From: Idiomarina aminovorans
GTDB taxonomy: Bacteria > Pseudomonadota > Gammaproteobacteria > Enterobacterales > Alteromonadaceae
NCBI RefSeq assembly: GCF_023155095.1
Contig: NZ_JAKNDA010000002.1
Coordinates: 310,001 to 374,000 of the forward strand
Direction: 5' to 3'
DNA length: 64,000 bases
Shown piece by piece: positions 1 through 8,363 of this stretch (positions within the stretch are counted from its first letter, which is position 1; each line of letters starts with the position of its first letter). A program made the position numbers and the translations under genes. Below the pieces are notes generated by a model, which was not told where the DNA came from, did not search any database, and saw nothing but the letters and a program-made list of their open reading frames with translations.

Positions 1-1
1 C

Positions 2-409
2 TTCAAAAAAATTACCTTAGGTAAGCCAATTGTTATGGGTCGGCGCACCTTTGAATCAATTGGGCGTGCGTTGCCCGGACGAAAAAATATCGTTCTAAGT
101 CATCGAACGAATTGTTCGGAAAATGAGGACAGTCAGGTCATTTGGGTGTCAGGAGTGCAACAAGCCATAGCGGCGGCAGGCCCTGTTGATGAACTCATGG
201 TTATAGGCGGCGGAAAAATTTATGAAAGTTTTTTAGCCCTGGCAGACCGTTTATATGTTACTAAAATTGACCTAAATGTTGACGGCGATACCTACTTTCC
301 TGACTATTACCAAGTCGCCGACTGGCAAGAGGTAGAGCGGCAAAAATTTGCCGCCGATGAGCGTAACTCACATAACTTTAGTACGCTTATTTTCGATAAG
401 GTAAGTTAA
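2..409 (+). CDS. folA: Dihydrofolate reductase, 3' part
   Basis: Reduces dihydrofolate to tetrahydrofolate with NADPH in the cytoplasm, restoring the folate that thymidylate synthase (thyA, also in this window) oxidises. The open frame enters from the window edge at base 2, so the start codon and roughly the first 25-30 residues are missing; about 135 residues are visible against about 160 for the family. Family marks seen: GKPIVMGRRTFESIGRALPGR near the visible N-terminus (NADPH-binding loop), VIGGGKIYESFL in the middle, and the acidic DGDTYFPDY segment typical of the C-terminal half. The first ATG inside the window (base 35) lies within the conserved core and is not the real start. Confidence 0.96.
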   Translation, partial: FKKITLGKPIVMGRRTFESIGRALPGRKNIVLSHRTNCSENEDSQVIWVSGVQQAIAAAGPVDELMVIGGGKIYESFLALADRLYVTKIDLNVDGDTYFPDYYQVADWQEVERQKFAADERNSHNFSTLIFDKVS

Positions 410-519
410 TAAGAAGTTATAAAATCAGATACTTACAGCAATTTTAGCCCATTGCAGAGGGCTTGAGTTCGTAGTATCATTGTGATGAATTTTTGAGCAA
501 TCTTGTGATGGGGTTTTAG

Positions 520-894
520 ATGAAAGCGATTGTATTAGGAGCCGTGATGGCTGCAGTTGCAGCAACAGGCGCAACTTTTTCAAAAAGCGCAGAAGCCAAT
601 GAATTAGCCTTAAGCTTGTGCACATACGTACAGGGTGATGACACTATGCGTATGCGTAAAAAATTGCGCGATTCTCGTGTCCGCGTACGCGATATCTACA
701 CCGGCATTAAGTGTAATGGTCAAAGCTTACTGCAGTTTGCTATGGCAAACGGTTCACAAGATATTGGCGAATTCATTGTTGGACGTCTTTCCGTCGATGA
801 GTTAAAAAGCTCCGGCGATTATGAATGGGCTCAGGCTAATGGTCACGGCGGCAGCGCAATTGCTTCAGCGATTAAAGAACGCGCGGGTCTGTAA
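520..894 (+). CDS. DUF3718 family secreted protein
   Basis: A 124-residue protein with a cleavable signal peptide (MKAIVLGAVMAAVAATGATF, probable cut after SAEA near residue 26), so it is probably periplasmic. The mature part has two cysteines (LCTYVQGDD and IKCNGQSLL) that could form a disulphide. The layout, with an N-terminal LALSLCTYVQ block and the later QSLLQFAMANGSQDIGEFIV, matches what I remember of the DUF3718 family of Alteromonadales. No function is known to me. It has a GATGGGG ribosome site before the ATG and is followed by a clear terminator, so it is a single-gene unit. Confidence 0.8.
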   Translation: MKAIVLGAVMAAVAATGATFSKSAEANELALSLCTYVQGDDTMRMRKKLRDSRVRVRDIYTGIKCNGQSLLQFAMANGSQDIGEFIVGRLSVDELKSSGDYEWAQANGHGGSAIASAIKERAGL

Positions 895-921
895 CTAAAA
901 ATAGATTTCGTCCTTATTGAA

Positions 922-950
922 AACCCGCAAACTGTTTTGCGGGTTTTTTT
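922..950 (+). terminator. Rho-independent terminator after the DUF3718 gene
   Basis: A 10-bp stem AACCCGCAAA / TTTTGCGGGTT with a three-base loop is followed by a run of seven T. It ends the DUF3718 transcript about 28 bases after the stop codon. Confidence 0.92.
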
Positions 951-1042
951 ACATCTTCTAACAATTCAATCAGACACTTACCTTGTAATTCTCCCCTGTT
1001 CTCTACGACAATAGGCTCGTTACGTCTATAAACGGAATCGCT

Positions 1043-2488
1043 ATGAAACAATGGATGGTATTATCGCTACTGTTGCTGGGAATACTCCCGCAAGTCAGCC
1101 AGGCGCAGACAGAGACCACTGAAGCTGCAAGTTGTTATTTGCCCGGTGTACAGGAACAGCTGCGCTGCGGTGTGGTGTCAGTGCCTGAGAATTATGAGCA
1201 GCCTGAGGGCAGACATATAGGTATTCATTATGCGGTGCTGCCGGCCGTGCAGGAAGGAGCACAACCCGACCCTATGTTGATTTTGGCTGGTGGCCCCGGG
1301 CAGGCTGCGACTGAGTTGGCACCAATGATAGCGCGGATGTTTAAAGCGGTGCGCGAAAAGCGCGATATTCTGCTGATTGATCAGCGTGGTACCGGCAAAA
1401 GTCACCCACTTGAGTGTGAGATTGAACGCCCCGACGAGTTGATCCGTTCCGACGACGAACAAGACTTGCAGGCCTTGAGCCGCGAATGCCTTCAGCAGTA
1501 CCCGGACACCGACACCACTCAATATCACACGGTTAACGCCGTAAAAGATTTGGAACGTGTACGACAACACTTAGGTATCGAGCAACTAAATCTGTATGGC
1601 GCCTCTTACGGGACTCGTGTCGGACTGACTTATTTACGCGAAGCGCCGGAGTCGGTTCGTTCCGCAGCGCTGGATGCCATTGCGCCACCGCAGGTGGTTA
1701 TCGGGCCTTTTGGACAGCACGGTGCCAGCGCATTTGATGCCATGCTGGAAGACTGCTCAGAGCAAAGCCTCTGTGGTGAGAAGTTTCCAAACCTTGAACA
1801 GGAATACTACGAGGTTATGACTGAGCTTGAAGCTCAGGATATCTTACTGGAAACCCGCGACCCGTTGTCGTTTGAACCGCTGCAAATCAAGCTGACGCCG
1901 GGACGCTTCAGTTCAATTATGCGAGTTGCTTTGTATCATCCCAATACTCGTCAACTACTGCCTTATGCTATTCATTCGGCTGCATCCGGGAACTATCACC
2001 CCATATTAGGGCTAATGGGCGGTACCTTGTCTCAGAGTAGTATCTATTTAGGGTTAATGCTCTCTGTTGTGTGTTCTGAAGATTTACCACGAGCAACCTC
2101 TGAATTGCTTGAGCAAGATGGCAATAATCGGTTTATTGGCAGCCGTACCGGCGATGCTTTCGTTGATATGTGCTCGGGCTGGCGCTCATCGAGTGTGCCC
2201 GGCTACTGGTCGGATCCTGTCGTCAGCAACAAGCCGGTGTTGTTATTATCCGGCAAGTTAGATCCGGTGACACCGCCTGAATGGGGTGAAATAGCTCACC
2301 GGACCTTGCCCAACAGTAAGCACCTGGTTGCGCGGAACGCGGGTCATACTATTGCCAGTCACACCTGCGCTAATAAACTTATTGCGGACTTCATTGAACA
2401 AGGTTCTGTTGAGAATATTGACGGCAGCTGTTTAAAAGAACAAAGGCTTAAACCCTTTGTGCTGAACCAGAATGCAGCGGGGCTATAA
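1043..2488 (+). CDS. Secreted alpha/beta hydrolase with TAP-like C-terminal domain
   Basis: A 481-residue exported hydrolase, probably a proline iminopeptidase-type or tripeptidyl aminopeptidase-like enzyme that trims peptides in the periplasm; the substrate is not readable from sequence. A signal peptide covers residues 1-21 (cut after SQAQ). The oxyanion-side motif is LAGGPGQA (about residue 80), followed by DQRGTGKS, the nucleophile elbow GASYGTR (about residue 185), a C-terminal acid near LSGKLDPVTPPEWG, and the catalytic histidine in NAGHTIASH. These are the marks of the family with an abhydrolase fold plus C-terminal TAP-like domain. Only 3 bases separate it from the ABC transporter ATPase, so the three genes probably form one operon, and the transporter may serve the same pathway. 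Confidence 0.88.
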   Translation: MKQWMVLSLLLLGILPQVSQAQTETTEAASCYLPGVQEQLRCGVVSVPENYEQPEGRHIGIHYAVLPAVQEGAQPDPMLILAGGPGQAATELAPMIARMFKAVREKRDILLIDQRGTGKSHPLECEIERPDELIRSDDEQDLQALSRECLQQYPDTDTTQYHTVNAVKDLERVRQHLGIEQLNLYGASYGTRVGLTYLREAPESVRSAALDAIAPPQVVIGPFGQHGASAFDAMLEDCSEQSLCGEKFPNLEQEYYEVMTELEAQDILLETRDPLSFEPLQIKLTPGRFSSIMRVALYHPNTRQLLPYAIHSAASGNYHPILGLMGGTLSQSSIYLGLMLSVVCSEDLPRATSELLEQDGNNRFIGSRTGDAFVDMCSGWRSSSVPGYWSDPVVSNKPVLLLSGKLDPVTPPEWGEIAHRTLPNSKHLVARNAGHTIASHTCANKLIADFIEQGSVENIDGSCLKEQRLKPFVLNQNAAGL

Positions 2489-2491
2489 AAC

Positions 2492-3226
2492 ATGATAAAT
2501 GTAGATGCACTGACAAAATCATTCAAAAATGTGCAGGCGCTCGACTCACTCTCTTTCCAGGCAAAAGATGGCGAAATTACCGGGTTACTGGGTCCTAATG
2601 GCGCCGGTAAGACAACTTGTCTGCGTATTATTTACGGATTATTACAGTCCAATACCGGTAAAGCTGAAATTGCAGGAGTAGATGCCAATCAGAACCCGAT
2701 TGATGCACGCCGTAATCTGGGAATATTTCCCGATAAATTTGGTTTGTACGAACGTTTAACGGTACGTGAGCAAATTGCTTATTTTGCGGGACTGCACGGA
2801 CTAAAAGGCAAAGAGCAAAAGCAGGCTGTTGCAAAGGTGATCGAAAAGCTTGATATAAAAGAACTGACCGACCGCCGTATGGCCGGTTTTTCACAGGGAC
2901 AGCGAATGAAAGTTGCATTGGCGCAGGCGCTGGTGCACAGCCCCAGGCATTTAATTCTTGATGAGCCAAGCCGGGGACTGGATGTTATGAGTACCCGAAT
3001 TTTGCGCGACATTTTGCGCGAGCAGCGTGCTCAGGGTACCTGTATTTTGTTTTCCAGCCATGTGATGCAAGAAGTAGCTGCACTGTGCGACCGAGTCGTG
3101 GTTATGGCAAATGGTAAAGTTGCCGCCGAAGGAACGCCGCAGGAACTGTGCGACATGGCCGGTGAACAACAACTGGAAGATGCGTTCGTGAAAATTATTG
3201 GTACTGACGAGGGGATAGCAGCCTGA
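2492..3226 (+). CDS. ABC transporter ATPase, NatA-like
   Basis: A 244-residue ATP-binding subunit of an ABC exporter. Visible motifs in order: Walker A GPNGAGKTT (about residues 35-43), a Q-loop region IFPDKFGLYERLTVREQ, the signature FSQGQRMK, Walker B LILDEPSRGLD, and the switch histidine in FSSHVMQE. This is the NatA/CcmA-type layout. It overlaps the downstream permease gene by one base (TGATG), which indicates translational coupling. The Na+-export name is a family label; the exported substrate cannot be read here. Confidence 0.9.
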   Translation: MINVDALTKSFKNVQALDSLSFQAKDGEITGLLGPNGAGKTTCLRIIYGLLQSNTGKAEIAGVDANQNPIDARRNLGIFPDKFGLYERLTVREQIAYFAGLHGLKGKEQKQAVAKVIEKLDIKELTDRRMAGFSQGQRMKVALAQALVHSPRHLILDEPSRGLDVMSTRILRDILREQRAQGTCILFSSHVMQEVAALCDRVVVMANGKVAAEGTPQELCDMAGEQQLEDAFVKIIGTDEGIAA

Positions 3227-4371
3227 TGAGTGCGTTAACCTCTGTATGGAAAAAAGAATTTCGCGACGCGATTCGGGACAGACGTTCTGTATTGGCGGCC
3301 ATGTCTTACGCTTTTTTTGGTCCGCTGCTAATGGCGGTAGCCTTCTTCTTCCTGATAACACAGCTGACCGATCAGGCCGATGTTGAGATCACGATTAAAG
3401 GGCAGGAGCACGCCCCTCAATTCGTTGATTTTTTAAGTGAACGGGGTGTTGTCGCTAAACAAGATGACTGGGCGAAAACCAAAACCCCCATTGTACTAAC
3501 CCTGCCGGAAAACTGGCAGCAAAGCCTTAAAAAAGCAGAGCCGGTGGAAGTAACCTTACGTGCTGACTGGTCAGCGCAAAAGCAGCAAACCGATATTAAG
3601 CGAGTCGAGCAGGCGGTACAGGCGTACTCCAGTCAAATTACAGCGTATCGTCTGACCTTACGTGGTATTGATCCTCGGGTAACTCAGCCGTTACAGTTGC
3701 AGAAACAAGACTTGGCTACTCGCGGTTCAAAAGCGGCTTTGATTATGGGCAGTGTGCTGGTGTTTATTATTTTATCGGTGTTCTGGTCCGGTATGAACGT
3801 AGCAATAGATATTAGTGCCGGTGAACGTGAACGTAACTCGCTGGAATTTCTGTTGAGTCAACCGTTGAGTACCTGGGACATTGTCACCGGCAAAGCACTT
3901 ACCGCCACCTCGTTTTCGCTGTTTGGTGCTATATTGTCGCTGGTGCTTATTCCCATTATTTTTGCGTACGTGCCTTTGCACGAAATAGGCATGAACGTGA
4001 ACTTCAGTGTCGGCATGATGGTGCTGATGTTTATCTTGCTAGTGCCGCTGGCTTTATTTGCTACCGCTTTGCAACTGTTCGTATCCTTTCGGGCAAAGAA
4101 CTTCAAAGAAGCACAAACCTATATTAGTTTCCTACTTATTATTCCAATGGCCGCCTCTTTCGGTGTCGAGTTCGCGCGTCTTAAAAACCCCATTCTCTAC
4201 TACTTGCCATTAACCGGTCAGCATCAGGCTTTTCTGTCACTGATACGCGGCGAGAGCGTAAACGTGATGGGAACCGTAATAAGCGCAGTTGCCACCCTGG
4301 CAGTTGCCTTGCTACTGATGAAATACATCGCCCGAATGCTCAAAAGCGAAAAAATAGTCTTCGGCCTGTAG
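3226..4371 (+). CDS. ABC-2 type permease, NatB-like
   Basis: A 381-residue inner-membrane partner of the preceding ATPase. One transmembrane helix lies near the N-terminus (about residues 22-45) and is followed by a large soluble extracytoplasmic segment (about residues 50-170). A cluster of five or so helices begins at ALIMGSVLVFIILSVFW (about residue 180). The motif SAGERERNSLEFLLSQP, found between the first two core helices, is typical of NatB/YhaP-type permeases. Start and stop overlap the neighbouring gene tightly, so ATPase and permease are made together. Confidence 0.88.
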   Translation: MSALTSVWKKEFRDAIRDRRSVLAAMSYAFFGPLLMAVAFFFLITQLTDQADVEITIKGQEHAPQFVDFLSERGVVAKQDDWAKTKTPIVLTLPENWQQSLKKAEPVEVTLRADWSAQKQQTDIKRVEQAVQAYSSQITAYRLTLRGIDPRVTQPLQLQKQDLATRGSKAALIMGSVLVFIILSVFWSGMNVAIDISAGERERNSLEFLLSQPLSTWDIVTGKALTATSFSLFGAILSLVLIPIIFAYVPLHEIGMNVNFSVGMMVLMFILLVPLALFATALQLFVSFRAKNFKEAQTYISFLLIIPMAASFGVEFARLKNPILYYLPLTGQHQAFLSLIRGESVNVMGTVISAVATLAVALLLMKYIARMLKSEKIVFGL

Positions 4372-4382
4372 CGTCGTTGAAT

Positions 4383-4512
4383 AGCGAGCGCAGAGGTTAC
4401 AAGGGCTATTGCGGAGGACGCCCGTGAATACATCCCTGTAGGGCTTGGGCAGCGCCATCCATGGCGCTGCACACCTCCACAATAGCCCTCTGTAACCGTT
4501 ATTCGCGCTCAC
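4383..4512. repeat. Structured repeat type A, copy 1
   Basis: A roughly 130-bp imperfect palindrome. Outer arms (GTTACAAGGGCTATTGCGGAG at the left, its near-complement before GTAACC at the right) enclose two inner hairpins, one built on GCAGCGCCAT/ATGGCGCTGC and one on CCCTGTAGGG. The core between the arms recurs in inverted orientation at 30.96-31.07 kb. It is non-coding and lies just downstream of the ABC permease gene. Confidence 0.82.
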
Positions 4513-4560
4513 TATCCAACAACGCTAATGCCATAATCATTTTATTCGGAATGACCAGGG

Positions 4561-4716
4561 GCAGGTTGTTCACTTGTGAGCGTTATGAGTGTTAAAGGCT
4601 TCTGTGGCGGAGTGTCGAAGGCCATGGATGGCCTTCGTCAAGCTCTCATGGATGAGCTCGTCGCGTCTCCGCCACAGAAGCCTTCAATGCTCAAGCGAAA
4701 CAAGTGAGCAACCTGC
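4561..4716. repeat. Structured repeat type B, copy 1 (156 bp)
   Basis: A 156-bp element that starts GCAGGTTGTTCACTTGTGAG and ends with the near-complement GCAACCTGC. The arms of about 50 bases (both carrying AAGGCTTCTGTGGCGGAG or its complement) enclose two small hairpins, GAAGGCCATGGATGGCCTTC and AGCTCTCATGGATGAGCT. An almost identical copy lies at 6171-6326. Architecture is like type A: an outer stem plus two inner hairpins with ATGGATG-type loops. Confidence 0.88.
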
Positions 4717-4724
4717 CCCCGGTG

Positions 4725-6050
4725 TTAATCTCTTAAGCGGCCGTAGTGGTAGTAGAGCCATTGGCCGAGGCGGCGGAAGCGGGGCAGAGGGAAGGGTTTT
4801 AGTTGAGACTGGTAGTAGGGGAGTTGCGGCAGAGATTTTCCCATAGCGGCTTCTGCCAGCCGCTGTCCGGCTAGTGCGGTAAAGCTTACACCAGCACCGC
4901 AGTAGCCCATACTGGCGTAGATATTATCTTTTATTTTGCCTATTCGAGGGTAGTCATCCAGCGATACACTGACCCAGCCACTCCAGAAGTGTTCCCATTT
5001 ATTAACATCACGCAGTTGCGGGAAGGTTTGATGCAGAGCGTGTAGCAGGCGCCTGGCATAAACGGGGTCTGCTGCATTCTTGCCTTGAATGGCACCGCGA
5101 CCACCAAACAATAAGCGGTTGTCCGGCAACAAGCGAAAGTAATATTTCAGAATGCGTGTATCCATGATGGCGTATTGGGGCGACAGTTTAATGCGCTCTA
5201 TTTGTTTCTGACTCAGAGGCGGTGTGGTAATAATGCTCGACAATACTGGCAGCGAACAACTGGCAAGGTCAGGCAAGAGTTGTTGTGAGCTATAGCCGTT
5301 AGAACACACTAACAGCTTACGGGCACGTACAAGGCCTTTTAACGTTTGCAGGTATACCCCTTTTCGACCCAGCGAACTCGCCGCATTCACCGGGCAATGC
5401 TCGACTAATTGTGCCCCCGCTGCAGCGGCCCGTCGTGCTGTAGCCGCAGCCAGTAACATGGGGTTCAGAGCAAAACAGTCGGTAAAGCGCAAAGCCGCGT
5501 GCGCCTGCGGGCTGGAGATTATATCCGTCAGTTGATCTCGAGAGAGCCATTCCACCGGCTGCTCAAACCGCTTTAACTGCTCGTATTGTTGCTTTAAAGG
5601 CTCAACAGCAGCGGGTTTGTGAGCAATTTTCAGGTAACCCCCGTTTTGGCGCTGACACTGCTGTGGGCATTCAAGCAACGTTTCCTCGACTAATTGCAGT
5701 GCTTGTTGATGCTCGTCTGCAATACCGCGAGCCATATTGTTACCTAAGCGCTCAGCCCAGGCTGACAACCCTAAGCGACCGGTACTTTTCATCACAAAAC
5801 CGGCATTACGCGAAGAACAACCCCAGGCCAGCTGATTAGCCTCAAAAACAGCCACTGAATGCCCGCTTTCAGCCAAAACCCGGGCCGCATTTAACCCTGT
5901 ATAACCTGCACCAATAATCGCAAACTCAACTTCCTCCGGTGCCTCTGTACAAGCCGGAAAATTAGCCTGAGTATGCTGCTGCCAATAACTGGCCTCAGGC
6001 GCATTATGTGGCCCCGGAGGAGAATTAATCAAAGGATCATACATAATCAC
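4725..6050 (-). CDS. FAD-dependent amine/amino-acid oxidoreductase (DAO family, PuuB-like)
   Basis: A 441-residue flavoprotein of the D-amino-acid oxidase fold. The dinucleotide-binding motif AIIGAGYTGLNAARVL sits at about residues 44-60, followed by VFEANQLAWGCSSRNAGFV, a layout close to gamma-glutamylputrescine oxidoreductases. The C-terminal SMGYCGAGVSFTALAGQRLAE is the second FAD-contact block. It probably oxidises an amine or amino-acid derivative; the exact substrate is not certain, and no putrescine-utilisation gene is adjacent. It stands alone, flanked on both sides by copies of the same 156-bp structured repeat. Confidence 0.86.
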   Translation of the reverse strand: MIMYDPLINSPPGPHNAPEASYWQQHTQANFPACTEAPEEVEFAIIGAGYTGLNAARVLAESGHSVAVFEANQLAWGCSSRNAGFVMKSTGRLGLSAWAERLGNNMARGIADEHQQALQLVEETLLECPQQCQRQNGGYLKIAHKPAAVEPLKQQYEQLKRFEQPVEWLSRDQLTDIISSPQAHAALRFTDCFALNPMLLAAATARRAAAAGAQLVEHCPVNAASSLGRKGVYLQTLKGLVRARKLLVCSNGYSSQQLLPDLASCSLPVLSSIITTPPLSQKQIERIKLSPQYAIMDTRILKYYFRLLPDNRLLFGGRGAIQGKNAADPVYARRLLHALHQTFPQLRDVNKWEHFWSGWVSVSLDDYPRIGKIKDNIYASMGYCGAGVSFTALAGQRLAEAAMGKSLPQLPYYQSQLKPFPLPRFRRLGQWLYYHYGRLRD

Positions 6051-6077
6051 CTACCTGATAAAGCGGAGAAGGAAGAA

Positions 6078-6359
6078 AGCGAGCGCTGAGGTTACAAGAG
6101 CTGGCGCGCTCACTCTCTTCCTCCCCAGATTATAATGCGGTTCTGAGCCGTTATAAGAGTAGCTAAGGTGGCAGGTTGTTCACTTGTGAGCGTTATGAGT
6201 GTTGAAGGCTTCTGTGGCGGAGTGTCGAAGGCCAAGGATGGCCTTCGTCAAGCCCTCATGGATGAGCTTGTTGCGTCTCCGCCACAGAAGCCTTCAATGC
6301 TCAAGCGAAACAAGTGAGCAGCCTGCCACCCAGTGCTAATTGTAACCTCAGCGCTCGCT
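6078..6359. repeat. Type A outer arms split around type B copy 2
   Basis: The sequence AGCGAGCGCTGAGGTTACAA at about 6078-6097 and its complement (TTGTAACCTCAGCGCTCGCT) at about 6340-6359 are the outer arms of the type A repeat. Between them lies a complete type B element instead of the usual type A core. The right arm supplies the last bases (the stop codon region) of the minus-strand GNAT gene. This nested layout suggests one element inserted into the other, or a composite element. Confidence 0.7.
6171..6326. repeat. Structured repeat type B, copy 2 (156 bp)
   Basis: Same length as the copy at 4561-4716 and differs from it at only a handful of bases (for example GTTGAAGG for GTTAAAGG, and CCAAGG for CCATGG). 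Arms and inner hairpins are preserved, so pairing rather than coding is what is conserved. Confidence 0.88.
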
Positions 6360-6939
6360 ACCTGGCGCCTTGCGTATCAAACCGCAGCAGCATTTCGCCG
6401 GCGTTGCAGTAGCAGGTGCCGTCGCAGACGGGGCAGTAGTAGCCGTCTTCTATTGAGGCTTTGTACCAGCGCTTTTCGTGCTGCTTGATCATTTCGCCAC
6501 CGCAGCGGGTAAAATATTCGTAGGCACTGTTATTGGGGCTTTGCATCCAAATGTGGGCAACGCCACCCTGGCAACCGAGCTGTTTCGCTGCTTCAATACT
6601 GCGATACAGCAGCTCTTTGCCTATGCCTGAACCCCGTGCTTTTTCTGATACCGCGGCACACTTAAAATAGCACAGTTTATCGGCCGAAAGTGGCCAGGCG
6701 TCGGGGCTGCAAAAATCATCAATTGGCCATTGCCCGGGTGCAAGTGTCAGGCGTATGCCTAACGGCGTGTCATCTTGCAGAGCAATCCAGTTTAACTGCA
6801 CATCGCCCACCGTTCCGCTAGCCAAATACTGCTGAAAACTGTCCTCGTTCAGGTAGTTGTCACCATGAACTTCATTGGCCAGATCAATAACGGCCGCCGA
6901 ATCGGCAGCCGTTATTTGACGATAAATGATATCGCTCAT
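6358..6939 (-). CDS. GNAT N-acetyltransferase with cysteine-rich tail
   Basis: A 193-residue acetyltransferase. The acetyl-CoA loop EKARGSGIGKELLYRSIEAAK lies at about residues 97-117 and follows a beta strand ending in CAAVS. The C-terminal tail DGYYCPVCDGTCYCNAGEM holds CxxC and CxC pairs that could bind a metal; this is uncommon in the family. The start overlaps the ahcY stop by one base (TAATG), so it is translated with ahcY. The acceptor substrate is unknown. Confidence 0.85.
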   Translation of the reverse strand: MSDIIYRQITAADSAAVIDLANEVHGDNYLNEDSFQQYLASGTVGDVQLNWIALQDDTPLGIRLTLAPGQWPIDDFCSPDAWPLSADKLCYFKCAAVSEKARGSGIGKELLYRSIEAAKQLGCQGGVAHIWMQSPNNSAYEYFTRCGGEMIKQHEKRWYKASIEDGYYCPVCDGTCYCNAGEMLLRFDTQGAR

Positions 6940-8318
6940 TAGTAGCGATATTCGTCGGTCTTAAATGGACCTTCTGCATCCACGTGAATGTAGTCAGCCT
7001 GATCCGCCGTCAGCTTAGTGATAACACCACCAAAGCCCTGCACCATATAACGCGCAACTTCTTCGTCTAGTTGTTTTGGCAGAACTTCAACACGCAGGAA
7101 TTCTTCCTGTTGCTTGGCGTCCATGTCCGCAAACTTCTGTTTAAACAAGTGAATCTGCGCCAGCACCTGGTTGGCAAAAGAACCATCCATAATACGGCTG
7201 GGGTGACCGGTTGCGTTACCTAAGTTCACCAGACGACCTTCGGCTAATAGAATCAGATAATCGTTGTCATCGTCAGAGCGGTAAATTTTGTGTACCTGTG
7301 GTTTAATTTCTTCCCAGCGCCAGTTTTTGCGCATAAAGGCCGTATCAATTTCGTTATCAAAGTGGCCAATGTTGCAAACCAAAGCGGTTGGTTTAAGTGC
7401 TGCCAGCATGTAGCGATCACAGACGTCCATGTTACCGGTTGTGGTAACAATCAGGTCGGTATTGCCGAGTAGGTCTTTGTTAATGTTCTCGCCATTACCG
7501 GTGTTTTTACCGTCAAGGTAAGGAGAAACCACTTCAAAACCGTCCATGCAGGCTTGCATTGCACAAATTGGGTCAATTTCTGTGATTTTAACAATCATGC
7601 CTTCCTGACGAAGGCTGGCTGCTGAACCTTTACCGACATCGCCGTAACCAACAACCAAGGCTTTCTTACCTGATAATAAATGGTCAGTAGAACGTTTAAT
7701 GGCATCGTTCAGCGAGTGGCGGCAACCGTATTTGTTGTCGTTTTTAGACTTAGTTACTGCGTCATTAACGTTAGTGGCAGGAACCTTTAACGTGCCTTTT
7801 TCCAGCATATCCAGCAGGCGGTGAACGCCGGTGGTGGTTTCTTCGGTAATACCGTGTATTTTGTCCAGCATTTGCGGGAATTCATCGTGGATCATCAGGG
7901 TTAAGTCACCGCCGTCATCCAGAATCATGTTGGCATCCCATTGCTCACCATCTTTATGACAGGTTTGCTTTAAGCACCATTCGTATTCTTCTTCGGTTTC
8001 ACCCTTCCAGGCAAATACTGGTACTCCGGCGGCTGCCATTGCTGCTGCAGCGTGGTCCTGAGTAGAGAATATGTTGCACGACGACCAACGTACTTCTGCA
8101 CCGAGTTCCACCAGTGTTTCAATCAATACGGCAGTTTGAATGGTCATGTGAATGCACCCAATGATGCGCGCACCGGCCAAGGGTTTGCTGTCAGCGTATT
8201 TGCGACGAATGGTCATCAACGCCGGCATTTCAGACTCAGCAATCGCAATTTCCTTGCGACCCCATTCGGCTAAGCTAATGTCTGCAACTTTATAGTCTTG
8301 TGAATTTTCTGCACTCAT
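6939..8318 (-). CDS. ahcY: Adenosylhomocysteinase
   Basis: Hydrolyses S-adenosylhomocysteine to adenosine and homocysteine, removing the inhibitory by-product of methyl transfer. The 459 residues are in the usual range. Conserved segments: [33 protein letters not shown] (substrate site), DDGGDLT, the NAD-binding [15 protein letters not shown] near residue 225, and the C-terminal DEYRY. It lies 45 bases downstream of adenosine kinase on the same strand, so released adenosine is removed at once. No SAH riboswitch was recognised upstream. Many gammaproteobacteria use Pfs and LuxS instead. Confidence 0.97.
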   Translation of the reverse strand: MSAENSQDYKVADISLAEWGRKEIAIAESEMPALMTIRRKYADSKPLAGARIIGCIHMTIQTAVLIETLVELGAEVRWSSCNIFSTQDHAAAAMAAAGVPVFAWKGETEEEYEWCLKQTCHKDGEQWDANMILDDGGDLTLMIHDEFPQMLDKIHGITEETTTGVHRLLDMLEKGTLKVPATNVNDAVTKSKNDNKYGCRHSLNDAIKRSTDHLLSGKKALVVGYGDVGKGSAASLRQEGMIVKITEIDPICAMQACMDGFEVVSPYLDGKNTGNGENINKDLLGNTDLIVTTTGNMDVCDRYMLAALKPTALVCNIGHFDNEIDTAFMRKNWRWEEIKPQVHKIYRSDDDNDYLILLAEGRLVNLGNATGHPSRIMDGSFANQVLAQIHLFKQKFADMDAKQQEEFLRVEVLPKQLDEEVARYMVQGFGGVITKLTADQADYIHVDAEGPFKTDEYRY

Positions 8319-8363
8319 AGTGACTCTCTTCTTCAGTGATTTTTTCAGTGAATTTTAATAAAT

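Noticed and set aside
1178-1570. Antisense open frames within the hydrolase gene (and similar shadows elsewhere)
   Set aside because: Long antisense frames follow from codon use of the real gene; no ribosome site or family similarity.
8319-8363. SAH riboswitch in the ahcY leader
   Set aside because: The 45-base gap lacks the conserved SAH-riboswitch core and is too short.
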